Origin: Haematococcus lacustris
Taxonomy: Eukaryota; Chlorophyta; Chlorophyceae; Chlamydomonadales; Haematococcaceae
Direction: 5' to 3'
Assembly: GCA_030144725.1 (NCBI GenBank)
Contig: JASKMD010000020.1
Span: forward strand, 2,311,651-2,375,650
Length of the DNA stretch: 64,000 nucleotides
Made by a program: the position numbers and the translations under genes. Shown piece by piece: positions 17,978 to 30,700 of this stretch (positions are counted from its first letter, which is position 1; every line of letters begins with the position of its first letter). Below the pieces are notes generated by a model, which was given only the letters and a program-made list of their open reading frames with translations, made no database searches and was not told the origin of the DNA.

Positions 17978-19932
17978 ATGCAGGCCAACGGTGCAGCGCA
18001 CTGGGCCCACAACCACAGTAACACATGGCACGCAAAGAAGTGTAAAATGCACACCTTGATGAGTGGTGTGGCCGCTGCGGGGTTAGAGGCGGGCGCGGTC
18101 GTGCCGTCCGAAGTAGTGGAGGCGCGGCTCCACGACCAACTTGTGCTTTGGGTGGAGGCCTGCAGCAAGAGGGCGCTGCTCGCCAGCTTGTTGTTGGGCC
18201 TTATGGTGCGCGACTCCTTCACACGCGTCACTGCACTTGCGGATGGCCTGTACGAGCTCTTAGAGGAAATCCCTGCTGAGGTCGCGGACATCCCGGACTT
18301 TGCGGAGCGCAACCTGTTCCTGCAGCTCGGCCGCGGTGTGCCTCCCCCCGGATTGCACTCTAGGCCCAGCGCTGCTGTGGTGGCTGTGCTGGCCGCGTAC
18401 CCGACCCTCGGCGACGAGCTCGACGCAATACCTCGCTATCCGCACGACTGCAACACCGTCGACGACGTGGGCCAGAAGCTGGAGACCAGCTTTGCCAACA
18501 GCCTCACCGAGCTGTTCAAGCGCAGAGTTGGGCAAGCGGTGGCTCTGGCTGGAGCCAGGGTCATCGCTGGCTCACACGAGCACCAGCGCCGCTTTGGGCT
18601 GCCCGTGGATGGCAGTCCAGCCTGGACTGAGCGTCAGCGCAGCTGGGTGGTGCGGAGTGTGCGGGGGAAGGTGGTGACCTGGCTAGAGGGTCAGGGTCAG
18701 GGTCAGGGTGGGGTGGTGCCTACTGAGGCCATGCGCTATGAGGTGGCGAGGCAGCGGAGATTGCTGGGGGTGGGTCAGGGGGTGGAGGTGAACAAAGCCT
18801 GGCGGCAGAGGAGGGTCAACCGGGGCAGCCTGCTGCGCCATGCAGTGGACACCAGCAGGCAGCTGGAGGCTGCCCACGTCAGCTGGCAGGCTGACTGGGC
18901 GGACTGGCAGGCACTTGGGGGGCAGCCCAACTCCAGGCCCTACCGCCCCCCCTCCCCCTTTGCTATCACACCCGGCTGCAGCTGCAAGGCGCACCACATC
19001 AAGCTGGACACCAAGGCCATCTATGGCCTGATGCGGGCCGCTGGCATGCTGCCAGCGGACATCACCTCCTTGACGAAGTTCAGGAATGGTGTGGCCGGGC
19101 CCAGGGACAGTGAGGTGAGTGAGTCTTGAGCTGACCAGCCTGGCATGTTGCTGGTGGCATGTTGCCTGTGGCATGGTGCTGGAGGCATGTTGCCTGTGGC
19201 ATATTGCTGGTGGCATGTTGCCTGTGGCATGGTGCTTGAGGCATGTTGCTGGTGGCATGTTGCTTGTGGCAACGTTGACTGATGGTGTTTGGATGGCTCC
19301 AAATGTGCTGAGTCGGCTGTGTCGGCTGTGTTGGGTTGCAGGTGGCCAACCGGTGGATTGCCTTCCTACCATCCAGCCTCCCGCCAGCCATCCAGCCATC
19401 CATCTGGCCAAACGACGGGCAGACCTTTGCGCAGGTGGTTCACACGGACGGAGTCACGGTCAGCTTGCTGTTCACGCGCCCCAAGCCAGCAGGGCAGCCC
19501 GACAAGCTGCCAAGCATGGGCAAGCAGGAGGGCGCTGTCAACCCGCTCGCGCACCTGGGCGCCGACTGGCTGGGCTGCGATCCAGGCAAAACCAACATGG
19601 CGACCGTGGCCCACGAGGAGCGGTACCCCTCGGGCGCTGTGGAGTCCGTGTGGCAGCGCAGCCTCACTGCGGGGCACTACTACCGGCAGAGCGGCATCAC
19701 GCAGCACGCCAAGGTGTCCAAGGCCTGGATGGCCGGCATCCAGCCCGCACACGTTGTGCTGTCGCAAGTCACCAACTACACCGCCTCGCTTCAGCGGTAC
19801 CGGGAGTACGTCGCCATGACGCTGGTGACCTGGCCCGACAGGTGGGCCGAGCTGTCCAAGTCGCGCTGGTCCAACGCCAGATTCCGGATGTACGGACACA
19901 AGCAGAGCACCGTGGCCAAGTTCTGGGCTGAT
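17978..19932 (+). pseudogene. Fanzor (TnpB-like) N-terminal half with RuvC-I, 3'-truncated
   Basis: Two exons, 17978-19114 and 19342-19932, join in phase to about 576 residues without a stop. The second exon carries AHLGADWLGCDPGKTNMATV, which I read as RuvC-I with the catalytic Asp in CDPG, followed by TQHAKVSKAWMAGIQ and KSRWSNARFRMYGHKQST. The long N-terminal part (379 residues) would be the RNA/DNA-binding region. After 19932 there is a good donor (GAT|GTGAGT), but no RuvC-II, zinc ribbon or RuvC-III follows. Instead a repeat starts at 20021. The missing half resembles exactly the fragments lying upstream at 14.9-16.6 kb in the same orientation. The N-terminal half has no internal breaks, so its truncation is recent or it is still expressed. 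Family assignment is by motif recognition only. Confidence 0.6.
19140..19275. repeat. Minisatellite of about 19 bases in the Fanzor intron
   Basis: Imperfect tandem copies of a GGCATGTTGCCTGTGGCAT-like unit fill most of the 227-base intron between the two Fanzor exons. Confidence 0.85.
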
Positions 19933-20020
19933 GTGAGTAGGCCTTACCCAGTCAGTGTGTGTGCTAGTGTGTGTGTGCTCACAATGTGTGCTTGTCTTTG
20001 CCATGGCTGGACAGGAGGCC

Positions 20021-20178
20021 ACAGGAGGATAGGGATACAGGACGGCCTGGTTTGGCCACCCAGATTGAATTATTCATTTAATACCCAGATTGATTGAATT
20101 ACTCATTTAATCGGCGGTTGTCCACTTGACCTGCTGTAGCCTTCCATCGGCGGTTGTCCACTTGACCTGCTGTAGCCT
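20021..20178. repeat. Direct repeat of 17.5 kb segment, then two local tandem duplications
   Basis: 20021-20051 repeats 17513-17543 (CACAGGAGGATAGGGATACA onward). It then joins TTTGGCCACCCAG, which in the upstream copy lies about 190 bases further on; both sides of the junction share CTGG. It is followed by a twofold TTGAATTA(T/C)TCATTTAAT unit and a twofold ATCGGCGGTTGTCCACTTGA unit (20114-20178). The right copy therefore looks like an internally deleted derivative of the left one. Confidence 0.7.
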
Positions 20179-20324
20179 GCTGTAGCTTATGGTCCAGCTG
20201 CACCTATTACTTCTGCATTCACTGCGCAAACCCGGCTGGTGCCGAACTCATTTACCTACCACCCTGCCGCGCCGTTGATTCGTACCTCTGAACCTTCACA
20301 TCTGGCCACCCAGCTTGTTGCCCG

Positions 20325-22090
20325 ATGGCCCCTTCTCACTACGACATTTCTTCGCTGCTGGACGAGGAGGCGCGGTAAGCAGGCAGTGCAGCAACTGCCA
20401 CGGCTACAGGCGGTGCTTTGTGTTGGCTACACGCCATGGTAAACAACACACAGATGCGCGAGCTGCCATGTTCTCCACCACGCAGACAACTAGACCTTCG
20501 TTTTGCTTACATTAAGCCCTCTTTCGATCAGGAGCTGCCCACTGTGATACCCATCGCCAGTCCCTTTGCCGCCCACTGCACCAGCTGCCTGGCACCTGAT
20601 GATTTTTCCAAAGGCGATACCAGATTGCCCAACACCCCCCTGGCTGTGGACACCAGAAGCAGTCTGGACAAGAGCCACTGCCTGTGTCTGAGCGCAAGGG
20701 GTTGGCCACTGGGCCCCCCTTCTGATCCAGTCACGCCCTCCTCCCATCCAGCGCTGCCCTTGCACCGTCAAAGCAGTAAAGGACCGGTGCTGCTGCCCCT
20801 GGCTTTCAGTTCCAGTGCCACCCTGCTGACCCCAGCAACCTGCAGCCCTGCACCTGTGGCAGGAGTCGCAGGCCATGAGGGAGCAGGAGCAGCAGGAGCA
20901 GCAGGCGGCCACCGCCCCAGCACCACCACTCGTGCCCGCACCGCGACCTGTGTGCAGCTGGAGATGGTGCTGCCAGGGCCGCAGGAGCTGCTGCCCTTGG
21001 CTGAGGCAGGGCGCCGAGAGTCCCTCCACCTCTACGCCAGTGCACCAGCTCCTGACCCTGACCCTGACCCTGACCCTGACTCTGTGGCAGGCCCAGCAGG
21101 GGCCCACCTGCCCACCTCGACCAGCGCAGAGAGCCACATGCACGTTCCAGGGTCCCTTGCCGTCGCCCACATGAACGGCCAGCCTGGGGCCAGGACTGCA
21201 CAGCTGCAGCAGTCGCTGCAAGGCCTGCGTGCCACCCAGCAGCAGGCCACCCAGCAGCTGTCCCCACCGATCAGCCGCTCAAACAGCTTGCAGCCGCTGG
21301 CTGCTGGGCAGCTGGCTAGCCTGCAGGGCCCAGGTGGGTGCGGAGGCGCACATGCTGGGGCTGGACTGGCTGGAGGCAGCAGGCAGGCAGGGCGGCAGGC
21401 AGGGGTGAGGAATGCAAACGGACAGCAGGCAACGAGCAGCAGCAGCAGTGGTGGTGGTGGTGGTGGTGGTGGTGGTGGTGGTGGTGCAGGCTCTACAGGT
21501 CAGGGCGGCTTGCTGGTCAGCAGCCCTGGTGGGGCCGCGCTCTCCCCCTCCCCCTCCCCCCACACCCACACCCAGGCCACCACCACACCGCCTAGCAGGC
21601 AGCAAGGGCACCAGCCTGGCCGCAGCCCCAGCAGCCTCCTCCGCTGGCATTCCTGCGCTGCTGAGATTCAGGGCCCCGAGGGGTTCAGCATGCCAGGCGC
21701 CCCCCTGCAGCACAGCAGCAAGGCCATGCCCATGCAGGGCGGCAGAGCAGGTTGTGGCTCAGCCCTGCCCCTGGAGCCAGCTGGGGCTCAGGGCAGGGGC
21801 TCTTGTGGCATAGAGAGCGTTGACCAGCTGCTGGGCCAGGCTGCTGGAGCGGTGGTGTTGAAGTCAGGGGGAGCGGGTGAGGGGGCTAGGGGCGGCAAGG
21901 TGCATACCAAGCTGGCTGGGGGCCCCAGGGGGGGCGGCAGGGACGGTCTGGGTGGAGGGGAGGGGGCTGGAAGGGTGGCGCCAGGGCAGGTTGACACAGC
22001 CATGGGGGTGTTGGGCGCAGTCGGTCAGAACACGGCAGCAGCAGGAGCAGCAGGGGAAGGGGTGGAGCCAGACCCTGCATGCAACCCGCA

Positions 22091-22122
<32 letters not shown>

Positions 22123-23102
22123 GTGTGGCAGGGAGGCTGGGTGGGGGTAGTGGGGGTGGCCCTGGCTCACCAACCATGCGCCAGCTGCAGCGGGTGGGCA
22201 CAGGAGAGGTGTGGAGCAGGGCAGCGAGCAGCATGTCGGGGATGCACGTCCTGCTGGAGATGCCGCCTGCCCAGCCCAGCCGCAGTACACCCTCCTCCAT
22301 GCATGGGGCTGCTGCTGGTGTGCCCTTGGGCATCCTCTCCCCCTTAGGGCCCTCGTCCCCTGACCCCACCCACCCCCTCCCAGCCCCACAACCCCTATCC
22401 CCCTCTGCCCACCCATCCACAACCCGCCGAGCAGCCGCTGCTGCCACCATCCTAGGCCAGGCACTGCGCGCCCACACCCTCTCTCCTGACCCCCTGGTCT
22501 CACTCCTCAGTGGGACAGTCTTGCCACAGCCTCCCCTCACCCCAGCCCACCCTCCCCTGGGCAGCCCTGTGGCCAACAGCCCCCTGGGAGTGATGCGGCT
22601 GAGGCGCACGCTGACCACCCCAGGGGGTCCCTCATGCCGCCTGCCAGCCCAGCTAGCGCTGCCCAGCTCAGAGGGAGGCGGTCCCCTGCCCAGCCCAGTC
22701 TGTGTGCCGACACCAGGGTCACACCCGCGCCCACCTGCTCTCCCCTCCCCTCACACCTCACACTTGCCAGGGGCCCGGGGCCACCAAAGCAGCAGTCCAG
22801 GCACCGCTGGCTATGGCGGCACTGCCCTGGTCTTGGCCCCTCACCCACCCTCCAGCCCTCGATGCAGCGGCGCTGGCATCATCCCTCAAATGGCTGCCAG
22901 CAGGCAAACCTGCGGCCAGCAGGTTTTGAACCCCCAACCTCCTGCCAGCCCGCGGGTCAGTGGCTGCGGTGTCGTGGTGGGCCCGGCCCCCCACAGCCCC
23001 CGTGTGTCTAAATTAGGCACGGCGGTGAAGTTGCAGCCGCAAACCTCGCCTGGATCCATGCTGAGGGAGGAGTTCACGGTGTTGAGCTTGACGCCACCCT
23101 AG
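20325..23102 (+). CDS. Large low-complexity protein of unknown function
   Basis: A single open frame of about 890 codons ends at 23102, which is far longer than expected by chance outside a tandem repeat. A plausible first exon starts with ATG at 20325 (MAPSHYDISSLLDEEAR) and ends at a GTAAGC donor at 20375, but I could not place its acceptor. The product is rich in Ser, Pro, Ala, Gly and Gln, with polyglycine and polyalanine runs, an SPSSLLRWHSCA segment, many SP dipeptides, and the end MLREEFTVLSLTPP. No domain, membrane segment or signal was recognised. Near 22910-22960 the minus strand has a tRNA-like B box (GGGGTTCAAAACC), so part of the C-terminal frame may be an exonised SINE. It could be a largely disordered regulatory protein. 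Coding status of the first 150 codons is doubtful. Confidence 0.5.
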
Positions 23103-24748
23103 GTGCAGTGGCAGGGGAGGGCCTGGTGGGAGAGTAGACGGTAGTAGACAGCACTTTGCGACTCTTTTGACTCACTCGACTCGCACTGCTACACAGCAGT
23201 TTCACTCCATGTCACCCCCAAGAGCATACAGTGCAAGGCGAGGGTGGCTTCTTCTCAGCCATGCTACCGGCCCTGCATTGCCAGCCCTCAGGGGCAGTAG
23301 GCCACGCCCTGGGCAGAAGCACCTCCCTTGATGCACGCCGGCTCCCACGTCGGAGTAGTCTTCTGCTTTTTCCTTATACTTCCTGCCAACCCCATGTGAA
23401 GGACATGTGCGACTGCACGGCTTTGATTCCCTGGCTGCGCACTATCACTCTCACTGCTTGGGTCCTGCTCCCTGAAGCACAGCTGGCCGGCACTTTGCTG
23501 GGCATGGGTCAGGCGGGGGTGATCAGTCTCCAAACCTGGTGACACACTGGCTATGGGGCCCCACACATGCTATGGCTATGGGGGTATGGGGCCCCACCCA
23601 TGCTGCATATCACAACAGACCAGGGCTCCAGAGGCTATGGTGTGGTGAGGTGTCCCTTGCCTGCATGCATGCCTGCCTGCCTGCCCGCATCTCATAGGAG
23701 CATGGACATGCATACCCATGCCATTACTGCCACATGTCGCTTGTCTGTCATGGCATCTCCGTGCCAGCTATCCAATGGATGTTGCACAAATGCCTGTCGG
23801 AAATATGCTGGCACACCCGCCGCTCATCCTCAACCATCCTCAACCTCCTGTTTTACTCAATAACGTCATCAAAAATATGGAGCCATGAATCGCATCATTG
23901 TCAATCACTTGAGCAAGCCATAGTGTGGGCAGTCAGCCACCGCCTGTTTATCTGCAGCCTGCAGCCAGTATTGATCCAAGTGCCTCATGCCACAATTGTG
24001 CCTCATGCCACAGTTGTATGTGCCGGGCTTGCATGCTATGCGTCCCCAGGTGCTTGCATAAGCCGCAGCCTTTTTTTACTACCAAGTGCATGTAAGCAGG
24101 CACATGATAACCAAGCTTAAATGTGCAACTACCTATCTGAAAGCATACCACTTACTTGCCTTCCCTAACCCCTGGTGTGGAGCTGCTGCATGGCCATGAC
24201 TTGACTTTGGATGGCCATGACATGGGATGGCTTGCAGTGACATTTGATTTCTAGTTGGCTGCACGATGAATCTCCCAACGCATGTATACGCATTGTCAGT
24301 ATTAGGCCGTGCGCATGCAGGGGACAGTCTGTAGCGCACAGGCAGTCTGCCGTGCATTGCTGCTTGGTCCTTCCTAATACTGATGGTAGTGTCTACCTTG
24401 AACATGTAGGCCGAAGTAAGCAAACAAGAGCATAACCTGGCAGTGTCGTGATTGATTGGACGTGACCAATAAGTGTAAAAGAACTCAGTAGCAAAAACAC
24501 ATAAGATAAAGCTGCCTGCAACTGCAACCCTGCCTAAACAAGTCATCATATGTAAAACACGCGGCGCTGGACACGTCTTCACAATCAACACTGAGGAGCA
24601 GTTGATGCATTTCAAATTGCAACTCACAGCATGTCGGCGTTTCGATGTTGCAATCTTTCCTGCAGCATTGGCAGCCATGCTGCGTAGGTGATAGCTAGGA
24701 CAGTGTTTTAAAACCTGTCAGCTCAAAGTCCCGAGCCCCTGCTTAACA
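23103..24748. other. Gene-free interval and FLA10 promoter region
   Basis: No exon was recognised. It must contain the 3' UTR of the upstream ORF and the promoter and 5' UTR of FLA10. Base composition becomes more AT-rich after 23.7 kb. Local duplications occur at 23545-23605 (GGCTATGGGGCCCCAC twice) and 23986-24016 (CTCATGCCACA twice). Confidence 0.5.
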
Positions 24749-27700
24749 ATGAGTAAGAAAGAGGCCGAGGCAGTGAAGGTAGACGGGCGAATGCTTACTG
24801 AATCTAGACTTCGGACATTTCATCCCGACCCTGGGGTCATGCCGGTGCCAGGTCGTTGTTCGATGCCGGCCTCTGAACAGCAAGGAGACTGCAGATGGGC
24901 GGGAACGCATTGTGGACATGGATGTGGACGCGGGCCAGGTTAAGGTACGTGCGGAGGACCACGCTGATGTGTGCTTTCTTGATCCAGGGCAGCTCACACA
25001 TATCTAGTCCCTCTGCAGGTCCGCAACCCAAAATCCGATGACAAGGAACCCCCAAAGGTTTTCACATATGACCAGGTTTATGACTCCAATAGTAAACAAT
25101 TCGAAATATTCGACATTACAGCCAAGCCCATCATTGATTCTTGTATGGAGGGGTACAATGGCACCATCTTTGCATATGGCCAGGTAAGCCCAGGCTTGCA
25201 TCCTTGCACATGCAAGTGCACAGCCAGCTACTTGGCCAGCCACAATGCCAGCAGCCCTCATGCCCAGCCACGCTGAGCCAAACATGCAGCATGCAGGAGC
25301 TGTGGTCCAGCCAGCATATCATGCAGCTGGTAACTTGTGCCGCAGACGGGCACAGGCAAATCTCACACCATGGAGGGTCGTGATGAGCCACCTGAGCTAC
25401 GCGGTATTATTCCCAACACTTTCGACTACATCTTCCAAGTCATTGCCCGTGAAAGTGAGCCCACATTCATGACACTGACAGGAACCCTAGCAGTCATAGC
25501 TGCCACAGCAGACCATAGCATGGGCTCAGCTGCCTATCTCATTTAGGTATCAGTTGCCCAACTCGGCCTACCTACCCTAGCCACCATGGCTGGTTTACCA
25601 GCCAGAACTTGTGCTGTTGCACCTGATTCTTGGCAGTGGCCACTCGATCTTGCAGCTGCTTGGCACATGTTGCTCTTGGGGTCAGGATATCCAGTACCAC
25701 CTTGGTGTTTCCATCCCACTACCTGCCCTCTTTATGTTACATGGGTGGTCTGGAGGGGTAAGCCTATGGCCCCACCATAGCAGTTGGCTCGCACTACGAC
25801 ATACCTGCCCTGCATGCTTGGTGGGAGGGCAGCAAGTTGACTCACCCGATGCTACTCTGCCTGCTATACCTGAGGCGCTTACAGTCTAACGCATCCTCTG
25901 CCCAGAATCAAAATATCCTCCCTTGCTGCACACTGTCTGTCTTTCGCCCTGCAAGCTTCCCTGGTCCTCTAGGGCTGTTGCCTGCTGGGTGGAAGCCCTG
26001 GGTGCCCAGTGGTGCGCTCAGAGCTGGCAATGTCGCCCCCTGACCTGCAGGTGGCAACAAGGAGTTCCTGGTGCGAGCCAGCTACCTGGAAATCTACAAC
26101 GAGGACATTCGTGACCTGCTCAGCAAGAATCCCAACACCAAGCTGGAGTTGAAGGAGAGCGGCGACAAAGGGGTGTATGTGAAGGACCTGATGCAGTTTG
26201 TGGTGAAGAGCCAGACTGAGATCAACTCAGTGCAAACGGTGGGTCGCACACCTCGCCCCTCAGGGCCTCAGCTCACTCAGCAGCTTTGCCCCAGGGCCAC
26301 TCAGTGCCTCTTTTCATCCAGCCTGGCTGAGGCGCTGTATGGTGCTGAGGGTGGCCATGGGGCGATAGGTTGGGTGAGGATGGTCGAGGTGGATGAGGGT
26401 GGTTGAGGGTTGAGGTTATGGGTATAGGTATAGGGCTATGAGGTAGGGCTATGAGGTGGATGAGGGTGGTTAAGATGTTAGGATGGCTAACAGAATGTTA
26501 CAGAGTTAGGATGGCTGACAGAGTGGCCTGTTGTGGCAGCTGCAGCCTAGTGTGCAGCTCCCTTCACACTGCAAGGTTGCACATAACCTGGGACAAAGCA
26601 AGTGAAGCTCATGAGGGGTAGGCAAGCAGGGGAGGTGATGGGCCTGGTTGCTGCTGCAGGTGGGCAAGAAAAACAGGTCAGTGGGCGCCACCGCCATGAA
26701 CCAGGACTCCTCCCGATCCCACTCAATCTTCACCATCACCATCGAGATGACAGACAAGTTTGACGCCACGGCCACAGCAGCAGCCTCCAAGGACGAAAGC
26801 CACATCCGTGTGGGCAAGCTGAACCTGGTGGATCTGGCCGGCAGCGAGCGGCAGAGCAAGACAGGCGCCACAGGTGTCGACATGGCTGCTGCGGCGGGGC
26901 AGCAGGGCCAGCAGGGTTACCAACAGCAGGGCCAGCAGGGTTAGCAACAGCAGGCGCAGCAGGGTTAGCAACAGCACGGCCAGCAGGGTTACCAACAGCA
27001 GGGGCAGCAGGGTTAGCAACAGCAGGGTTGTCAGTGCCGCACTGGCTTGGGTGCCAGGGTGTGCAGCGGCAACGGCAGCAGTATGGTGCAGCCTAAAACT
27101 GTCAGCGTGTGCAGCAGCAACGGCAGCAGCACAATGCAGCCTTGAGTCCCAGCGTGTGCAGCGGCAGGAGCGGCAGGGTGTCCAACAGCAGGGGGCGGCA
27201 GGGCACCTGCAGGCTCCAGGGCTAGAGGGCTGGGTACCAGGTGGTGCATGGCAGGCTTGGGACATGCAACAGTCCTCAATTCACCGCAGGTGACCGGCTA
27301 AAAGAGGGCATCAAGATTAACCTCTCCCTCACAGCCCTTGGCAATGTGATCAGCGCGCTTGTGGATGGCAAGTCGGGCCACATCCCCTATCGTGATTCCA
27401 AGCTCACCCGCTTGCTACAGGTGGGTTAGGGTCAGGGTCAGGGTTGAGGTTAAAATCAGGGTCAGGGTCAGGGTTGAGGTTAAAACTAGGGTTAGGGTTA
27501 GGATCAGGGTTAATCACTTCCTTCAGCACATTCCCCTACTACTAGGAGCTGTGTTATCTGTAATCCAAGCTGGTGTTCCCTATATCCAAGAGTGGCTCCT
27601 TCAGGGCGTGTTCAATCCACCACCTTTGTTATTGTTTGCTATCGTTTGTCATTGTTACTGACATTGCTCGCAGCATACTGAGCTGCTGATGCTGGTGGTC

Positions 27701-30700
27701 TGCTGTAACCTAGTGGTGTACAGGGCGCCGCTTGTGGCTGGCAGATCCTGTGAGGATGCAACTGGTGGCACAGGGCGCTGACAGAAGCCATCAAGACTTG
27801 CCTGGACTCTCAGGCTGCCCTCTATAGGCTGTGCTGCCATGACCTGCATGACCCAGATTGTGTTCCTACCAACTGACCTGCCTGCTGCCGCCGCTGCTCA
27901 GGATTCCCTGGGCGGCAACACCAAGACTGTGATGGTGGCAAACATTGGGCCTGCCGACTGGAACTACGACGAGACGCTGTCCACCCTGCGCTACGCCAAC
28001 CGAGCCAAGAACATTCAGAACAAGCCACGCATCAATGAGGTGAGGGAGCAGGCTAGCAGGTCCTGGGCCATGTTCGCAGCAGCAAGGTCAGGAGCAGGGT
28101 TATGGTTAGACTTAATGCTAACCCTAACCCTAACCCTAGTCTTGACCCTAACTCGGGCGACCCCAACATTCAAAAAATGACAGGAAACTGACCCCTGGTA
28201 GTAGGACGGCTGTAACTCTGCACTCACTGCGCCAAATATTATGCTAGATGATTCACAATGTAGGCAACCCAGCCAGCTACCTTTCACCCATCCAGAATAA
28301 TCATGCAGTCAGTGGGCCGTGCACAGCAAAGCATCAAAGTTGGTGATTAAATTTGAGCCGTTGCGGAGCATGCAGTCATCACTACGACCGCCCGCGTCGC
28401 TTAGACTGCTCTACACAAGCATGCGCGTTGACAGCAGCAGTCGGATCGGAGAGCGGTTGCGGGAATGTGGCACTGAGCCTACCTCCTCCCCATACCTTGA
28501 GGGCAATGTCACAGCTCAACCATTTGGACCTACAACATGCTACTTACTAGGTTAAGCTCATCTACGACATTGTTACAAACGCTCATACTCAGATAAGGCA
28601 AAAGCTCACTTTGGTCTGTGACCCCCAACTCGATCTCAGGGCCAGAGCCATGCAGTCAGTCGCACAACTCCACACCATGACCGAGTTTGGACTCGGCTCC
28701 TCTGAGAGCTACACTCCCCTACATGCCATCCACCTGCGTGCAAAGCTTCATAGCTCAACTGCCACCCCACAGCCCCGTGGCCCTGATTCTGCTTGGAGAA
28801 CATGATGTCACTTTGAAGGTGTCAAACTGATAGAGGCCTGGGCCGTTATACGTGCGGTTTGTTTCAAGAGATCCGCCAATGGGTCAAGAACAACAATTCT
28901 ATGTCGCTTTTCCTCTAGGTGCAACGGGTGCAACACAGTGGAGGAGCGAGAAGCGAAGATAGATTATGTTTCATGACCCCGTCTAGGTGCCCTGCACGCC
29001 CGGCAGGCATCGCGTTGGGTGTTTGCCGGACATTCCATGTGTGCACAACCCGCTCACTGCGCCAGATAGATGGCGCCACAGGGATGTGGCTCACCGTCCC
29101 AAGACTACCCGTCTCGCCGCTGTTATTTGTTCGCTGGCACATGTGGCAGTACGCGAGCAAAGACTGCAATGGCTTGCGCTGATGGTCAAATGACGCGCAT
29201 TGCTTTGCAGTTACCAATGTGATAAACGGTATCGAAAACGGTGCAGAATTGAGAGAGTATTTGCATGAACATCACCACCCCCATGTTGGGGCCGCCCGAC
29301 CCTAACCCTCACCCAAAGGGTTGAACAGGGTCAGGGTTAGCCCAACAGCTCCCCCTAGGAAGCATGCCTTGGCACCACACACGCCCCACATACTACTCTT
29401 TAATGCCTTGGCACCGACATAAATCAGGCAGAAACCATCGTGACCTGACCTGGCCTGACCTGGCCTGGCCTGACCTGACCTGACCTGACCTGACCTGACC
29501 TGACCTGACCTGACCTGACCTGACCTGACCTGACCTGACCTGACCTGACCTGACCTGACCTGACCTGACCTGACCTGACCTGACCTGACCTGACCTGACC
29601 TGACCTGGTCCTGGGAAAGAGGGTACCACTCATCTTCACACAACCCTCACCTAGACCCTGCCCTGAGCCACATTACCTGCACTAAACCCTGTGTTTGGTA
29701 TGGCCACAGGACCCCAAGGATGCAATGCTGCGGGAGTTCCAGGAGGAGATCAAGCGGCTGAAGGCCATGATTGATGTCAGTGTCCCACCGGGTATCAGCC
29801 CACAGGAGGCAGCACAGCAGGGCAGCACATGACCCTCCTGCCCTCCCATGTGCCACCTCACGTGGTGAAATGCAGGCACCACGGCACCTGCAAGACTCGG
29901 CCGTGCTCTACCACCTCACGCTGGACATGCCCACTCGACCTGCAAACCTGCCTCAACACCCCGAGCCTGCAATTGTTGCAGCCTATGTACCGGCTCGTGC
30001 TTACAGCAGTGCAGGGCTACAAGGGCTGTTGGCTGTGCTCTCAATGGCTCATAGGCACGTGCGGCAGGGGGTGGCGGCAAGGGCGGTGGCGGCACTGTGG
30101 TTGAGCGTGTTGTGGAGGTGGAGGTGGAGGATGATGTGGCGGCCATCAAGGAGCGGCTGCGCACCGAGATTGAGGCCAAGATGAAGAGTGACCTGAGTGA
30201 GGAAGCCATGGCAGCAGCACGTTCGGTGGGTGCTATGCGCCGGTAGCCCTGGTTGTTGGCAGACATTTGGGCAGGTAGGTTACAGCCGCTGCACTGGCGA
30301 CTGCTGAAAGCAACCAGGCTGGGCGAGCTCCGTTGGGTTTGGAGGGGTATATTGGCAGGTGGCATTCTCAGCATTCCTAGGTGTGCCACTGCAGCATGTA
30401 AGCCAGCATGGTGTGACACAAAACAGGTGTTGCCTCAAGCAATTTGACATGGTATGGTATGGCTTGGTTCAGTTTGATTTGGTTGGGTGTGATCTGACAT
30501 GGTATGACTTTGTGTGACATGGCATGGTCCTGCCTCCAGGAGGCTGAGGCCCAGGCGCGGCGTGAGCTAGAGGCCATCATGGCCGACTCCTCTCAGACCG
30601 AGGAAGCCCGGCGGCGAGCCAAGGATGCGCTGCGCAAGCAACACGAGGAGATGCAGAACCTGACCAAGGTGCGGCCGCACGGCTGTGAGGTGGTGCCCTC

